From an uncultured Trueperaceae bacterium (GTDB taxonomy: Bacteria > Deinococcota > Deinococci > Deinococcales > Trueperaceae): a stretch of 23,521 nucleotides of DNA. The notes beneath the pieces were generated by a model. That model did not search any database. It was not told where the DNA came from and worked only from the letters and a program-made list of their open reading frames with translations. Of the stretch, positions 23,305 to 23,521 are shown piece by piece (the first letter of the stretch is position 1; every line of letters begins with the position of its first letter). Made by a program: the position numbers and the translations under genes. Location: assembly GCA_937911855.1 (NCBI GenBank), contig CALDPK010000142.1, positions 1 to 23,521 on the forward strand. Direction: 5' to 3'.

Positions 23305-23521
23305 TCAGTCAGCCAGCTGCGAATAAGGGATGCTCACCAGGAACAGCCCCTGTACGTACGGCCCTGCGGCGTAAGGGTCGAAGACCAGGGTGAGCTGGTT
23401 TGATTCAAGCAGGAACAGGTCCAGCAGCCACGGAGTGTCTGCAGCAACCTCTCCCTGCACGACCCACTCGGCTTCCTGCTCAAGCAGGCTCGAGATCACA
23501 AGCTCGCGTACGTGGTCTTCG
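23305..23521 (-). CDS. DUF3298-type protein (C-terminal part, truncated by window)
   Basis: An open frame on the minus strand from the window edge to TGA at 23307-23305 (72 codons visible). The C-terminus reads LTLVFDPYAAGPYVQG followed by VSIPYSQLAD, matching the F.pYe.gPYa.G....ipy..l pattern of DUF3298, found in RsiV-type and related extracytoplasmic proteins. The N-terminal part, including any signal peptide, is outside the window. It converges on the patatin gene with only 12 bp between the stops and no terminator. Confidence 0.7.
   Translation of the reverse strand, partial: EDHVRELVISSLLEQEAEWVVQGEVAADTPWLLDLFLLESNQLTLVFDPYAAGPYVQGLFLVSIPYSQLAD

Overview
The window is 23.5 kb of GC-rich, densely packed bacterial chromosome. 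No mobile element, integrase or CRISPR array was seen. The best guess is a Deinococcota lineage, possibly Trueperaceae-like. The reasons are a ribosomal protein L19 of about 165 residues with an Ala-rich tail, a complete System I cytochrome c maturation (Ccm) operon next to ccdA, and several genes whose only upstream signal is a -10-like hexamer 6 to 8 nt before the start codon (leaderless style). This is inference; Chloroflexota is the main alternative.

Region 1 (2-8252, + strand) is a cytochrome c biogenesis operon: ccdA (3' end only), ccmA, ccmB, ccmC, ccmD, ccmE, ccmF, ccmG, ccmH, a ccmI-like TPR protein fused to a C-terminal cytochrome c domain, and a membrane-anchored Rieske protein. 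Most junctions are 4-bp ATGA/GTGA overlaps. CcmE has lost the canonical heme-attaching His (Pro in its place).

Region 2 (8285-9959) holds msrA, a bidirectional terminator, yceI on the minus strand and a divergent HxlR-type regulator. The yceI-hxlR spacer contains an inverted repeat at the -35 position of hxlR.

Region 3 (9956-13738) is a two-component system on the minus strand (NarL/LuxR-type response regulator and a GAF-containing HisKA_3 kinase). It is bracketed by two membrane proteins that are recognisably paralogous, one downstream of and overlapping the kinase, the other divergent from the regulator. The layout resembles LiaF/LiaSR-type envelope stress modules.

Region 4 (13739-14650) contains rplS with its promoter, leader and terminator, then tRNA-Ala(GGC) with its own promoter and terminator.

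Region 5 (14671-23292, + strand) holds three large genes: a soluble-adenylyl-cyclase-like protein (two cyclase domains, P-loop NTPase, TPRs), a lipoprotein subtilase with a triple GLQAVGA repeat, and an NTE-like patatin lipase with two cyclic-nucleotide-binding domains, translationally coupled to the subtilase. Cyclase and cNMP-binding effector on one strand suggest a cyclic-nucleotide signalling cassette. The last 217 bases are the C-terminal end of a convergent DUF3298-type protein.

No gene-free stretch exceeds about 180 bases.
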